This document shows, piece by piece, positions 39,780 through 48,237 of a DNA stretch of 49,478 nt. Each line of letters begins with the position of its first letter. Within the stretch, counting starts at the first letter, position 1. This DNA is from an uncultured Aeromonadaceae bacterium (GTDB lineage: Bacteria; Pseudomonadota; Gammaproteobacteria; Enterobacterales; Aeromonadaceae): positions 1-49,478 of the forward strand of contig CAMFKP010000027.1 of NCBI GenBank assembly GCA_945957385.1, given 5' to 3'. The translations under genes and the position numbers were made by a program. A model generated the notes under the pieces. That model searched no databases, was not told the origin of the DNA, and saw nothing but the letters and a program-made list of their open reading frames with translations.

Positions 39780-41117
39780 TCAAGGATTTGCATGTTTAAA
39801 CATTTCCAAATCTTGTTCATCAGGACCACAAATATTTGTCCACCCGATAAGCCAGTTCAAAAAGACTGGGCGTACATCTTTATCGAAAATTCCATCTTTT
39901 TGAAATGCTGAAATTAAAGCATCGGAACCCTTAATTATTAGATGTTTACCAAATTGGGTTAGATATTTATTCTGATCTTCGTATGATGAATTAATGTATT
40001 TCATCCATGCTTCATTAGCGCGTTGTTTTTCTTTTGATAGTTGTTCTTTTGCTTTTCTTGCTGCTGTATCTGCTCGGTTTTCTACGTTTGTATTCGCGTT
40101 TGGTTCGTATGACTGTTTTTTCCAAGCCTCATCACGAATCATAGAAAGAAACCAGCTTGATGGAGATCGAATTGGGTCCGAAGAAGATTTTTTTTCTTCC
40201 ATATCGATCAATGTTTTTTTATAACAAGACATAACTACTTGCTTGCCATATGTCAGCATCAATGTTTTTGCCGTTTTATACGCTATATCAAAGTTCCTAA
40301 GTGACTCTATTACTTCAGGATCGTCTTCAACTGCTATTTCTTGTGCATTGTCTTCGTCAATTTCTATTTCAAGAACAACGTGTGTGATGGCTGGTCGCCC
40401 AACTTTACGTTGTCCTGGTTTGGTTTCTGATTCTTGCGTGAGTTTAGCTATAAAACCGTGTTTGTTTTTATTAATTAATTCAATATTAGGTAGTATTGTC
40501 CTAGTCAAATGACTTGTAAATTTGACCTTAGGATTCAGGCCTAGCATTTTTAAGAAATCTTCGGTTGTGAATCTTTCTGCTCTTTGACTTAAAAGCATGA
40601 GAGAGCAGCATTCATATAAAATAAGTGAACAACCGGATTTGTATTGCCGTTGATGCATTAATGATATACGAGCACCAAGTTCTGGATTTCGCATCATTTC
40701 AGCGAGTGATGGTGTTAGTTCGACAATAAATGCATGGTCTGCTGGAGAGTAGGAGCAGGTTGGGAGAATCGACATGATTTTCCACTCACCGGTCTTTGTA
40801 TCCAATGTGTTAAATGTAGTCGTTGTTATTTTGCGGCAAATTTTCTGCAGTTCAGCATGGGTGAAGTTATAACCCTTGTGATAGGTATTGCGAAAATCGT
40901 TGTCTGGTATTGTGATCTTAAGATCTTCAATTTTGCTTTCTTGTGTTGTTGTAGAAAGCAAACTTTGAGAGATGTGGTAGAGCAAGTAGTTGAAGGTCTT
41001 GCGTTCTGTCAGAGTCCACACGTCGCCATTGACTAGAACAAACTGTCTGGCCTTGTTAAAGGTGTGGTTTTGCTGGTGGTCAGGCTCGCTGGGTAAGGTT
41101 TTCAGCTCGGTTATCAT
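39780..41117 (-). CDS. Replication initiator protein (Rep_3 / RepB-like)
   Basis: A 445-aa protein from the ATG at 41117 (TTG 41144, after GAGGA, is an alternative). The N-terminal half fits the Rep_3 initiator layout: FVLVNGDVWTLTERKTFNYLLYHIS, then DNDFRN and the first winged helix, and a second around ERFTTEDFLKMLGLNPKVKF. The C-terminus has an unassigned extension with a Lys/Glu-rich helix (AARKAKEQLSKEKQRANEAW). Rep_3 proteins bind iterons as monomers to open the origin and as dimers repress their own gene. The adjacent array at 41315-42690 supplies the iterons, confirming the role. Low copy number is expected given the long array and parAB. Confidence 0.85.
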   Translation of the reverse strand: MITELKTLPSEPDHQQNHTFNKARQFVLVNGDVWTLTERKTFNYLLYHISQSLLSTTTQESKIEDLKITIPDNDFRNTYHKGYNFTHAELQKICRKITTTTFNTLDTKTGEWKIMSILPTCSYSPADHAFIVELTPSLAEMMRNPELGARISLMHQRQYKSGCSLILYECCSLMLLSQRAERFTTEDFLKMLGLNPKVKFTSHLTRTILPNIELINKNKHGFIAKLTQESETKPGQRKVGRPAITHVVLEIEIDEDNAQEIAVEDDPEVIESLRNFDIAYKTAKTLMLTYGKQVVMSCYKKTLIDMEEKKSSSDPIRSPSSWFLSMIRDEAWKKQSYEPNANTNVENRADTAARKAKEQLSKEKQRANEAWMKYINSSYEDQNKYLTQFGKHLIIKGSDALISAFQKDGIFDKDVRPVFLNWLIGWTNICGPDEQDLEMFKHANP

Positions 41118-41314
41118 TGCTGCTGATCCGATGGGGTCTGTCAATCTTCCTCGAATTTAACACGTCTTTGCTGGCGTGTTGTGTTTTTATTTTCTCTGCG
41201 CATCCAGTCGGATGTATCTGGCTGTTTTTTAAACACAAACAGAATAACAGCATATGGAAGGGTTTTTCTGTGGATATGTATGCTATCCCACTGTTTTTTA
41301 ATGATTTTTGTCCA

Positions 41315-42690
41315 CTCTGCCAACTGTAATTTTATACTCTGTCAGGTGTAATAAAATTACGTTCGAGGTTTAATACCAGTTATTTAATAACACTCTGCAG
41401 AGCGGGTAGAGGTATTTAATTACAGATGACAGAGGGTTTTATTACAGTTGGCAGACGGTCAGTGGGATTTAATTACACTTAACAGATAATTTTGTCACAC
41501 TTGGCAGAGAAGATTTATGCAGTGGTATGGTTAGATTGCTTTGAGATTACTGTTGTATTTCTGCAAAAAAAATATCTTACTTTTTATATTGCTCTCGCTG
41601 TAATGCTTACTCTGCGCTTTGTTTTGCCTTTCTCCTGCATCACATTTTCTGCGGGTTCTGCAGCACACCCTGGAATGTAGTCATCACATGGTTTGTCCAG
41701 TCTGTGAACTGTAACTAAATTGCTTCCTGCGGAAGTATCAGCTCTGTGAAGTGTGATTTTATTGCCGGCCAGTGGCAGGGGGAGCAGGGGGCTGGTCGAT
41801 GATTTGGCTGTTTGATGTCTGTGAAGTGTTATTTTATTCAGTTTGATCAAGCTCACTCTCTCTGCCAACTGTAACAGAATTCAGATTTTGCGTGCTCTTT
41901 ATTGCCTAAGGGGCGGTTTGGGTCGGTCGATGTAATAAAAATCAACGATGGGCCCATGGGTGATCTGAAAGCTCAATCTATCTCTGCAAAGTGTAACTTT
42001 ATTCAGGTCACAGGGTGTATCGGCTCTGCCAACTGTAATTTTATCCCGATCACGGGTCGTATCGACTCTGCCAACTGTAATTTTATCCCGATCACGGGTC
42101 GTATCGGCTCTGCCAACTGTAATTTTATCCCGATCACGGATCGTATCAGTGCTGCCAGCGGCTTTATTTTGCCGATCACAGGCTTTATGTGCTCTGCCAA
42201 CTGTAATTTTATTCCGATCACAGGCTTTTTGTTCTCTGCCAACTGTAATTTTATTCCGATCACAGGCTTTATGTGCTCTGCCAACTGTAATTTTATTCCG
42301 ATCACAGGCTTTATGGCTCTGCCAACTGTAATTTTATTCCGATCTCAGGCTTTATGGCTCTGCCAACTGTAATTTTATTGCGATAACAGGCTTTATGTTC
42401 TCTGCCAACTGTAATTTTATTGCGATCACGGGCTTTATGCTCTCTGCCTACTGTAATTTTATTGGATGCGACTTTGGGTTTTTTTGGTGCGTGGAGCGTG
42501 TGAAAACCCGCGAAATGGGGTTTTTTGGGGTATAGGGTTGCATGTGAGGCGGTGTTATGGACCGTTTTGGTATGGTTTGAAGGTTAATTGCTCGTGGTTT
42601 GGGAGTATGAGGGCTGAATTCTGTGAAGTGTAACAATATTGCTTTGAAGCTAGGTTCGGACTCTGTGGTCTGTAACTTTATTCCGCATCG
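41315..42690. repeat. Iteron array / replication origin
   Basis: About 24 copies of a roughly 20-bp repeat, best form TCTGCCAACTGTAATTTTAT, with degenerate outer copies such as TCTGTGAAGTGTGATTTTAT. The copies between about 41416 and 41508 are inverted; the rest face right. In the core (42024-42440) most copies recur every 42 bp with a conserved spacer of the type TCCGATCACAGGC. An AT-rich segment near 41560-41590 could be the unwinding element, and TGTGGATAT near 41270 is a near-match to a DnaA box. Open frames through the repeats arise because 42 is a multiple of three. Confidence 0.92.
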
Positions 42691-42776
42691 TACTGTTTTA
42701 TAGGGGATATCTTTGGTGTTAGGCGTTATCTGTGATGGATGCAAGTGTGTATGGGGTGAGTTCCAGCTGAGCAAAA

Positions 42777-42803
42777 TGAAAAGACCCGATGGTGAATCGG
42801 GTC
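42777..42803 (-). terminator. Terminator of the nuclease gene
   Basis: GACCCGATTCACCATCGGGTC followed by TTTTCATTTT on the minus strand. Confidence 0.85.
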
Positions 42804-42823
42804 GGTTCCTTTGGGTTTTAGGC

Positions 42824-43504
42824 CTACTTGCATAGTTTTTCGCAGGGAACTCCGTCGCCATTGCCATCTAGTGATTTGAGCCCGCACTGGCTGAGATACA
42901 TCTTTGCTTCTTCGCAGGTGGTCATTTCTTTGCAGTATCGCTTTGAACCGCAGGATGATGATGGTGGGTTCTTTGCAGGCGTTAGAGCGGTGGTAGGCGA
43001 CTTGAATTGGTCAAACCATGATGTTAATGATTTGGCCGGTGCTTTTTTATCGTGACGATATTCCCAAGGAGGAACGGGGTTGGGGTCTGCCCATAGGCCC
43101 AGACGTTGAGATTTGGCGATTTGTTCTGCTGACCGGTAGATTGGGTTTGTGCCGTACTGAGTATAGAACCAGGCGTAACCGCGCTTCAGTTGCTCCAAAT
43201 TGATGTCGGTATTACCTTGATAAACGATACCAACCTTTCTTTGGTAACGGTCTGTGTCTTGTACTTGAACGGTGACGGTTTTGCCATAAACAAGTTCGGA
43301 AAGGGATTGTTTTGCTTTTGTGCCATAGGGCATTGAGGATTCTGGCGCATCAATCTGGGCGAATCGGACTTTGATTTGTTTGTTTTCACTTGTGAGAACA
43401 GTAATTGTATCACCGTCTGCAACGCCTACAGTACGGCCTTGTATTGTTTCAGCGTTTACTAAAGTGGACGCGGTTATTAATAAAAGATAAAAAAGATTTT
43501 TCAT
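42824..43504 (-). CDS. Secreted thermonuclease-like protein with Excalibur domain
   Basis: A 226-aa protein with a signal peptide (MKNLFYLLLITASTLVNA). The staphylococcal-nuclease fold follows (about 20-150): VGVADGDTITVL, IKVRFAQIDAPE and DTDRYQRKVGIVY supply the acidic and Arg active-site residues. After a Pro-rich linker comes a C-terminal Excalibur calcium-binding motif, LDGNGDGVPCEKLC, with two Cys pairs. It should degrade DNA or RNA outside the cytoplasm. SNase-Excalibur proteins are frequent plasmid cargo; a role in periplasmic DNA degradation is plausible. Confidence 0.88.
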   Translation of the reverse strand: MKNLFYLLLITASTLVNAETIQGRTVGVADGDTITVLTSENKQIKVRFAQIDAPESSMPYGTKAKQSLSELVYGKTVTVQVQDTDRYQRKVGIVYQGNTDINLEQLKRGYAWFYTQYGTNPIYRSAEQIAKSQRLGLWADPNPVPPWEYRHDKKAPAKSLTSWFDQFKSPTTALTPAKNPPSSSCGSKRYCKEMTTCEEAKMYLSQCGLKSLDGNGDGVPCEKLCK

Positions 43505-43521
43505 TTTGAATCCTCGTGGAG

Positions 43522-43917
43522 ATGTTAAAGTCAGCTAGGCTTGACGACTTTAAATATACCATCGCTAAATTAATTGGTCTATTGGTTTTCTTTTTTTATA
43601 TCCTTTGGGATGGGGGTGGAGATATGGGATTGAATATATATGGAATTAAAGATGCTTTACGTTTGGAAGGCCTTCCTCTCTCTGTGTTGAATGGAGATGA
43701 TCTTTTTGTTTTGGACTTCTTTTTGTTTTATGGTCGTGCATATGGCGTTTCCGTCTCTATTATGGATCATGATAATCGAGAAAAAATGGAAGGGAATTTG
43801 AGCGTTGATGAGATAAATAAAATTGTTCAAGCGGTTGATAGTGTGATTAGGATAAGGCTGGAAGGTGGCACAGAATTGATTTGCGAAGAAAATATGGATA
43901 CGGTTTCTGTGGTTTGA
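43522..43917 (+). CDS. Hypothetical protein with possible N-terminal membrane helix
   Basis: A 131-aa protein from ATG 43522. The N-terminal part holds a hydrophobic helix (IAKLIGLLVFFFYILW). A shorter start at 43624 (MGLNIYGIKDAL), preceded by GGGGGTGGAG, is about equally likely and would remove it. The rest is mixed alpha/beta (SVSIMDHDNREKMEGNLSVDEINKIVQAVDSVIRIRLEGG). AT-rich. No family recognised. Confidence 0.48.
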   Translation: MLKSARLDDFKYTIAKLIGLLVFFFYILWDGGGDMGLNIYGIKDALRLEGLPLSVLNGDDLFVLDFFLFYGRAYGVSVSIMDHDNREKMEGNLSVDEINKIVQAVDSVIRIRLEGGTELICEENMDTVSVV

Positions 43918-43942
43918 GATTAGTTACAATACCTAGTTTTAG

Positions 43943-44021
43943 TTGTTTATTGTCAGGTTGTCCGGTATTATATATCACGAAGCCCAGCTATTTTAGCAGG
44001 GTTTATTTTTGGAGATTGGCA
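43943..44021 (+). promoter_or_regulatory. Leader element (44022 gene)
   Basis: -35 TTGTTT (43943-43948), 17 bp, -10 TATTAT (43966-43971). The hairpin 43982-44002 has an A-A mismatch and GC/GC, with GCCC facing GGGT. TTTTTGGAGA is the ribosome-binding site. Confidence 0.8.
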
Positions 44022-44264
44022 ATGTCTGGTGTTAAATTAGTTGTTGGAATTCAGGGTGGTGTTATCACGGGAATTACGGCGAATGTGCCAGTTGATTACG
44101 TGATTTATGATTACGATGTTAATGGCGGTGATGATAGTGTTTTGATGCCTGATCTGGATTCAAACTCAACTAACTCAACTGGCAAAGTTGCAGTTCAAGA
44201 GTTGGGTATTTGCGAGGCTTCGGTTGATGCTCGCAAGGTAGATGAAGTATTTGGCGAGTTGTGA
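44022..44264 (+). CDS. Small hypothetical protein of plasmid-type DUF
   Basis: An 80-aa acidic protein: MSGVKLVVGIQGGVITGITA, then VDYVIYDYDVNGGDD and a Ser/Thr/Asn-rich stretch. This layout (a short beta-hairpin 'v.i.gG.i..i' followed by 'vDYD') recurs in small plasmid and ICE proteins of unknown role. It follows a full leader element and is ended by its own terminator. Confidence 0.62.
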   Translation: MSGVKLVVGIQGGVITGITANVPVDYVIYDYDVNGGDDSVLMPDLDSNSTNSTGKVAVQELGICEASVDARKVDEVFGEL

Positions 44265-44278
44265 TTGTGTTGTTAATG

Positions 44279-44302
44279 CCCCCGTATGGGGGTTTTTTTT
44301 TG
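44279..44302 (+). terminator. Terminator of the 44022 gene
   Basis: CCCCCGTATGGGGG followed by nine Ts. Confidence 0.9.
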
Positions 44303-44377
44303 GGCAGGGAATGTAAGGAGTATATGGTTGCTAACAGCAGTGAATGTGGTAATTATTGGATGTAATATAGCTAGTCT

Positions 44378-44731
44378 TTATTGTGCGTAATGCTGGCTAA
44401 GAACAACAGGGGCATTATTGTACGATTGCGTAATGTCGCCATTATCGGCGATGTCGATAAATAGCGTGGCATGCAGTGGCCTACGCTTGTCAACGATGGT
44501 AACGGATGTGCCTGCGTATTTTTTGATGGCAGTTTCAAGCTGCGCAATGTCATGGCAGTCAGTGTCATTACCGAAGTTTTTAATGGTAAACATGCTGCTG
44601 ATTATGCTCCCCTTTTTTGGTGCGCTAGCCATGGCACTTTCAATCAAATCTACCATGCTCATGATGTAGGCGTGGCCTTTGAAATCATCAGAGCGTTTTC
44701 GTGCTGCAATGGTGGATTGTTTTCTCAGCAC
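44378..44731 (-). CDS. Hypothetical protein (start uncertain)
   Basis: A minus-strand frame of up to 117 aa. The C-terminal portion reads like real protein (MFTIKNFGNDTDCHDIAQLETAIKKYAG, TSVTIVDKRRPLHATLFIDIADNGDIT). GTG 44731 is the furthest start, and ATGs at 44662 and 44656 lie within; none has a clear ribosome-binding site. It converges with the 44022 gene. The overlapping plus-strand frames are less protein-like. Function unknown. Confidence 0.45.
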   Translation of the reverse strand: MLRKQSTIAARKRSDDFKGHAYIMSMVDLIESAMASAPKKGSIISSMFTIKNFGNDTDCHDIAQLETAIKKYAGTSVTIVDKRRPLHATLFIDIADNGDITQSYNNAPVVLSQHYAQ

Positions 44732-44835
44732 CAGCTTGATGCTGCTGATGGATTCAAACTCTACCAGATTAATGCTTCAAACGCATCAAGAGCGGTTTGC
44801 TGACTTGTTGGATGTGGATCAGGTGTTTAATCAAC

Positions 44836-44912
44836 TTGCCCTAGCCTTTTTTTTAGACTACTATATATCTCATTAAGTCCAGCATTTTGCAGGGCTATAC
44901 CGGAGAAAACCG
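44836..44912 (+). promoter_or_regulatory. Leader element (44913 gene)
   Basis: -35 TTGCCC (44836-44841), 17 bp, -10 TACTAT (44859-44864). The hairpin 44877-44895 has GTCC/GGGC with a G-T pair, A-A mismatch and GC/GC. ACCGGAGAAAACCG precedes the start and is identical to that of the 48238 gene. Confidence 0.87.
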
Positions 44913-45611
44913 ATGAAAAAAGGCATAGTTGTGTGGTCGTCCTACGGATCAGTTCACCGCAGTGCAAATTGTGAGTCAAGCCAAGCTGCCGAGGCGGCAA
45001 GAATTGCGGTTAATATGGCGTCATTCAAAGATGGAACCGTTGAGGCTAATCGGCCAGTTTATTTTGCAGATATTGAAACGGATTTGCAAAGCACGCACTT
45101 GACGTTTAATCGTCAATCAAATGATATTTTAACTGGCAATACTGCATCCAATACGATGTTTGGTTGGTTCATCCGTGGCCGGAACAATTTGAAGTGCAAT
45201 GGGTTTGATTTTGCGCCTGGGGAGTTACAGGCCAGCGATTTACGCATCTTTGAGAGATCAGTTGCTGGGCGTTGGGTGGCAAAGGCAGCACGCCGTCACG
45301 GTTACTTAGATGGTGATCAGAGCGCTATTGGGTATGTTTTTTTCACTAAGGTGCGCGGAGAACAAAATTACATCGGTGCCTTGTTGGTGAGCGCGCAGGG
45401 TGTTGTGCTGGATTCCCATTGCTGCAATGAGACTAGCAAAGCAAGATCGGTGATGAATGTCATGCGTCAGAAGCTATCAAATGAGGGCTTGAGCAATAAA
45501 CGCTTGGTGTGTGAGCGTATCGATGGTGTGCTAAAAGTCTATGACCGCGATGTGGCAAGTGAGCTTGCAAAACTGGGCCAGGGTCATGAGCTGGTGTTGA
45601 TGGCTGCTTAG
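44913..45611 (+). CDS. Hypothetical protein
   Basis: A 232-aa soluble protein beginning MKKGIVVWSSYGSVHRSANCE. A central NRQSNDILTGNTASNTMFGWFIRGRNN segment and later GRWVAKAARRHGYLDGDQSAIGYVFF look like a mixed alpha/beta fold. No motif is recognised. Shares its first codons (ATGAAAAAAGG) and leader with the 48238 gene, pointing to copying of the regulatory module. Confidence 0.6.
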   Translation: MKKGIVVWSSYGSVHRSANCESSQAAEAARIAVNMASFKDGTVEANRPVYFADIETDLQSTHLTFNRQSNDILTGNTASNTMFGWFIRGRNNLKCNGFDFAPGELQASDLRIFERSVAGRWVAKAARRHGYLDGDQSAIGYVFFTKVRGEQNYIGALLVSAQGVVLDSHCCNETSKARSVMNVMRQKLSNEGLSNKRLVCERIDGVLKVYDRDVASELAKLGQGHELVLMAA

Positions 45612-45669
45612 TGATAATTGATTGGCGGGTGCGTTATAAGTTGCGTGCCCGTATTTTTTGGTGGTTTTG

Positions 45670-45921
45670 ATGCCGAAAGTTATGGATGACTATGAAGCGA
45701 TGGTTCGTGCATCGATTTATAGGTACTTCACGATAAATCTAACAATGCCATCTGTGTCTGAGGTTGCAGGGATGGTGGGGGCTAAAAGCAAAGGTAATGT
45801 GGCGTTGCATATTGATAGCCTTTGTAGGCAAGGTGTGATTAAAAAACTATCCAATGGCCGGATCGCGCCAGATGTGGTGATGGTTGCCGATGTTGGCGTT
45901 GTTTTCATGGTAGGAACATAA
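45670..45921 (+). CDS. Small winged-helix protein (LexA N-terminal-like)
   Basis: An 83-aa protein whose middle, TINLTMPSVSEVAGMVGAKSKGNVALHIDSLCRQGVIKKLSNGRIAP, matches the N-terminal winged helix of LexA-type repressors: 'mPs..Eia...g..s...v..hl..L...G.i'. It lacks the LexA protease domain, so it would be a simple DNA-binding regulator. It follows the 44913 gene by 58 bases and is ended by the terminator at 46009. It is a candidate, among others, for control of the repeated promoters. Confidence 0.68.
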   Translation: MPKVMDDYEAMVRASIYRYFTINLTMPSVSEVAGMVGAKSKGNVALHIDSLCRQGVIKKLSNGRIAPDVVMVADVGVVFMVGT

Positions 45922-46008
45922 CTGCCACATAACACACTGTTTGCACGATTAGTTGACTAGCAGTTGGGGTGAAGCACTGCCGTTTTTGGTGGGGGGCGAT
46001 AAGTAGCG

Positions 46009-46046
46009 CCGCCGATGTGGGGAAACCCAGTCGGCGGTTTTTTTTT
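46009..46046 (+). terminator. Terminator before hipBA
   Basis: CCGCCGA...TCGGCGG with nine Ts following. Confidence 0.9.
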
Positions 46047-46109
46047 GCGGGGTGTTTGATGGTTGTGTAGATTACATAGATGTTGTTATTCTGAACGTAT
46101 AAAAGGATA

Positions 46110-46129
46110 AGTATCATATTATGGATACT
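46110..46129. promoter_or_regulatory. Probable HipB operator
   Basis: AGTATC-ATATTATG-GATACT is a 6-bp dyad with an 8-bp centre, similar in style to known HipB operators (TATCC-N8-GGATA), about 20 bases ahead of hipB. Confidence 0.6.
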
Positions 46130-46148
46130 CTTTGGGGGTGGCATTCAT

Positions 46149-46484
46149 ATGAAAAACAAATTGGGTTTGCCTCACATGGTAGTCGCCGAGCTTAAAGAGG
46201 TTGGTGGGAACATACGGACAGCCAGGTTGCGAAGGAACCTGCCACTTAAAGTGGTGGCCGAGCGAGCCAACATCAGTATCAATACGTTGAGACGGGCAGA
46301 AGCAGGAGATGAGGGGGTCTCTTTTGGGGCCGTTGCTTCAATCTTAACTGCGCTGAATCTTGAAAGTACGCTATCCGCGATTGCATGCCCTAAAAGCGAT
46401 ATAGTAGGGATTGAAGCTGAAAAGCGTACCAGCAGAAAACGTGCAAGCAGAGGGAAAAAGGATGAGCTGGACACCAATTTCTAA
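46149..46484 (+). CDS. hipB: HipB-like antitoxin (Xre helix-turn-helix)
   Basis: A 111-aa protein with an Xre helix-turn-helix (about 17-70): IRTARLRRNLPLKVVAERANISINTLRRAEAGDEGVSFGAVASILTALN. The C-terminus is basic (EKRTSRKRASRGKK). It should neutralise the downstream HipA kinase and repress the operon through the dyad at 46110. Its 3' end overlaps hipA by 23 bases. Confidence 0.85.
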   Translation: MKNKLGLPHMVVAELKEVGGNIRTARLRRNLPLKVVAERANISINTLRRAEAGDEGVSFGAVASILTALNLESTLSAIACPKSDIVGIEAEKRTSRKRASRGKKDELDTNF

Positions 46485-47733
46485 GGCCTACACCTTCCTG
46501 CAGATAGGGGGTGACAAACCAACGCCGGTTGGTGTTGTACAGGCCAATGACGAGGGCTATCTGTTTGCTTATGCAAAGTCATGGCTTACTAACGAGAGCG
46601 CATTTGCTATTGATCCAATGCGGCTGCCGCTTATCTCGGGTACGTTCCAGTCCCAGCGTATGTTCGATGTGCTAAATGACGCCACGCCAGATAACTGGGG
46701 GCGTAGGGTGATGGCTGCGCAGCACACGCACTTGCCATCGAATGATATTGAGTGGTTGATCGCGACTCGCGGCACAGGAGTTGGGGCGTTAATGTTCTCA
46801 GCATCACTAGATCATTTAGCCAGGCAGCCACAATGCCCTCATTTTGATTACATAACTGAATTGGCTGAGGCAGTTAGCGAAGTAGAAGCAAGGCAGGCTA
46901 TCCATGATGAGCGCTTATTGAAATTACTTTGGCATGGCTCAAGCATGGGTGGAGCGAGGCCAAAGACCACGGTGATCATGGATGGTGAGGAATATCTAGC
47001 CAAATTTACTAAATCGTCTGACACGTTTGACGAGGCCAAAGCTGAGTTTGCAAGCATGGAGATGGCAAGGCATTGCGGGATTGATGTGCCGGATACCCAG
47101 ATTTACGATTTGCCGAGCCATACCGTCATCTTAGTGAAGCGGTTTGACCGGACAGACGATCCGGCAATGCGCAGGCATTACATCAGTGCAAATACGGTTT
47201 TGGGCATTCACAAAATTCGGCCTGATGATATGAAGCAGGCATACAGCTACGCAGGGATTGCAGAGAACATTCGCAAGATCAGCAATGAACCCAAGAGCGA
47301 ATTAGAGCAGCTTTATCGGCGCATGGTGCTGAATGTCGCGCTCAGCAATACTGATGACCACCTGCGTAATCATGGTTTGCTCTACAGCTCAGATAAGGGC
47401 TACAGCCTATCTCCTGCATTCGATATTTTGCCACACCCAAGCCAAGCTTCGGTTCATGCCATCGGAATTGGGGTTAATGGCCGTGAAAGTAGTTTTGCAA
47501 ACGCGCTGAGTCGGCATGAGAGCTTTCTACTGACCGAAACGGAGGCGAGAAAGGTGATTGCTGAGGTTTTTGATGTGACAAGGCACGCCAGAAGCTATTT
47601 CAAAGCAGCAGGTATGGCGGATGATGATATTTACATCATGCAAAGAGCTATTAAAAATAGCTTAGATTTGCCAGCGCAATTGAAAACAGAAAAACGTATT
47701 GTTAATGACCAATCAAATTATCTTGAGCCATGA
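46462..47733 (+). CDS. hipA: HipA-like serine/threonine kinase toxin
   Basis: A 423-aa protein starting MSWTPISKAYTFLQ after AGGG. It has the HipA features: an N-terminal domain (about 1-100) with FAYAKSWL and DATPDNWGRRV, the Gly-rich ATP site SSMGGARPKTTV, the catalytic NTDDHLRNHG and SPAFDILP for metal. HipA of E. coli phosphorylates glutamyl-tRNA synthetase and causes growth arrest. With HipB it forms a plasmid-addiction module. Length is typical (about 440). Confidence 0.9.
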   Translation: MSWTPISKAYTFLQIGGDKPTPVGVVQANDEGYLFAYAKSWLTNESAFAIDPMRLPLISGTFQSQRMFDVLNDATPDNWGRRVMAAQHTHLPSNDIEWLIATRGTGVGALMFSASLDHLARQPQCPHFDYITELAEAVSEVEARQAIHDERLLKLLWHGSSMGGARPKTTVIMDGEEYLAKFTKSSDTFDEAKAEFASMEMARHCGIDVPDTQIYDLPSHTVILVKRFDRTDDPAMRRHYISANTVLGIHKIRPDDMKQAYSYAGIAENIRKISNEPKSELEQLYRRMVLNVALSNTDDHLRNHGLLYSSDKGYSLSPAFDILPHPSQASVHAIGIGVNGRESSFANALSRHESFLLTETEARKVIAEVFDVTRHARSYFKAAGMADDDIYIMQRAIKNSLDLPAQLKTEKRIVNDQSNYLEP

Positions 47734-47766
47734 ATTCATAGCTGCGATTAAATAAGTGGAGGCTTT

Positions 47767-48078
47767 ATGAGTGTTCCTGATTACAAAACACCAACTGTTA
47801 TAACTGGCGTAGTGAGTCGCATAGGATCTGTCAGTTGGTCGGCAGATGGAAGTCATCATATTATTTTTATGCTTGAAAATAGTAATGAGGTTTATGCTGT
47901 TAATAGTTTCTCCAATAAGGGGGCATTTCCAGAACAGAACGCCTTTGCAGCATTAACGAAAGTAGGTGATACCGTTGAGGTGTCCGTTTACATTGAAGGC
48001 AGTGCAAATCGTTTGAAATTAAAAAATATTACACTGATGAACGAAGTTGGCGGGTCAAATTTGATCCTGCGTTATTAA
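47767..48078 (+). CDS. Small OB-fold-like hypothetical protein
   Basis: A 103-aa protein: VITGVVSRIGSVSWSADGSHHIIFMLENSNEVYAVNSFS and VGDTVEVSVYIEGSANRLKLKNITL alternate beta strands, as in a small OB fold. It might bind single-stranded nucleic acid, but this is only a shape-based guess. It follows hipA by 33 bases and ends at the terminator 48104. Confidence 0.5.
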   Translation: MSVPDYKTPTVITGVVSRIGSVSWSADGSHHIIFMLENSNEVYAVNSFSNKGAFPEQNAFAALTKVGDTVEVSVYIEGSANRLKLKNITLMNEVGGSNLILRY

Positions 48079-48103
48079 TTGGCCATAAGGCGATGTAAAA
48101 ATC

Positions 48104-48129
48104 AACCCGCTGAAAAAGCGGGTTTTTTT
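48104..48129 (+). terminator. Terminator after the 47767 gene
   Basis: AACCCGC-TGAAAAA-GCGGGTT with T7. Confidence 0.92.
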
Positions 48130-48158
48130 ACATTTTTTGTTTTTCGTTTTGCAACTTA

Positions 48159-48237
48159 TTGACTCCAGCACCTCCTTAAGCTAGTATATATCTTATGAAG
48201 TCCGGCAATTCTTGCAGGGCAATACCGGAGAAAACCG
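48159..48237 (+). promoter_or_regulatory. Leader element (48238 gene)
   Basis: -35 TTGACT (48159-48164), 17 bp, -10 TAGTAT (48182-48187). The hairpin 48200-48220 has GTCC/GGGC, a G-A mismatch and GC/GC. ACCGGAGAAAACCG precedes ATG. Confidence 0.9.

Noticed and set aside
41902-42372. Long plus-strand frame encoding repeats of SANCNFIPITG, and a matching minus-strand frame
   Set aside because: Both strands are open because the iteron unit is 42 bp, a multiple of three. The DNA repeat explains it fully; no ribosome-binding site or plausible protein.
44471-44876. Plus-strand frames overlapping the 44378 gene
   Set aside because: Low-complexity Phe/Cys-rich sequence with no ribosome-binding site; the minus frame reads more like protein and the leader of the 44913 gene occupies the end.
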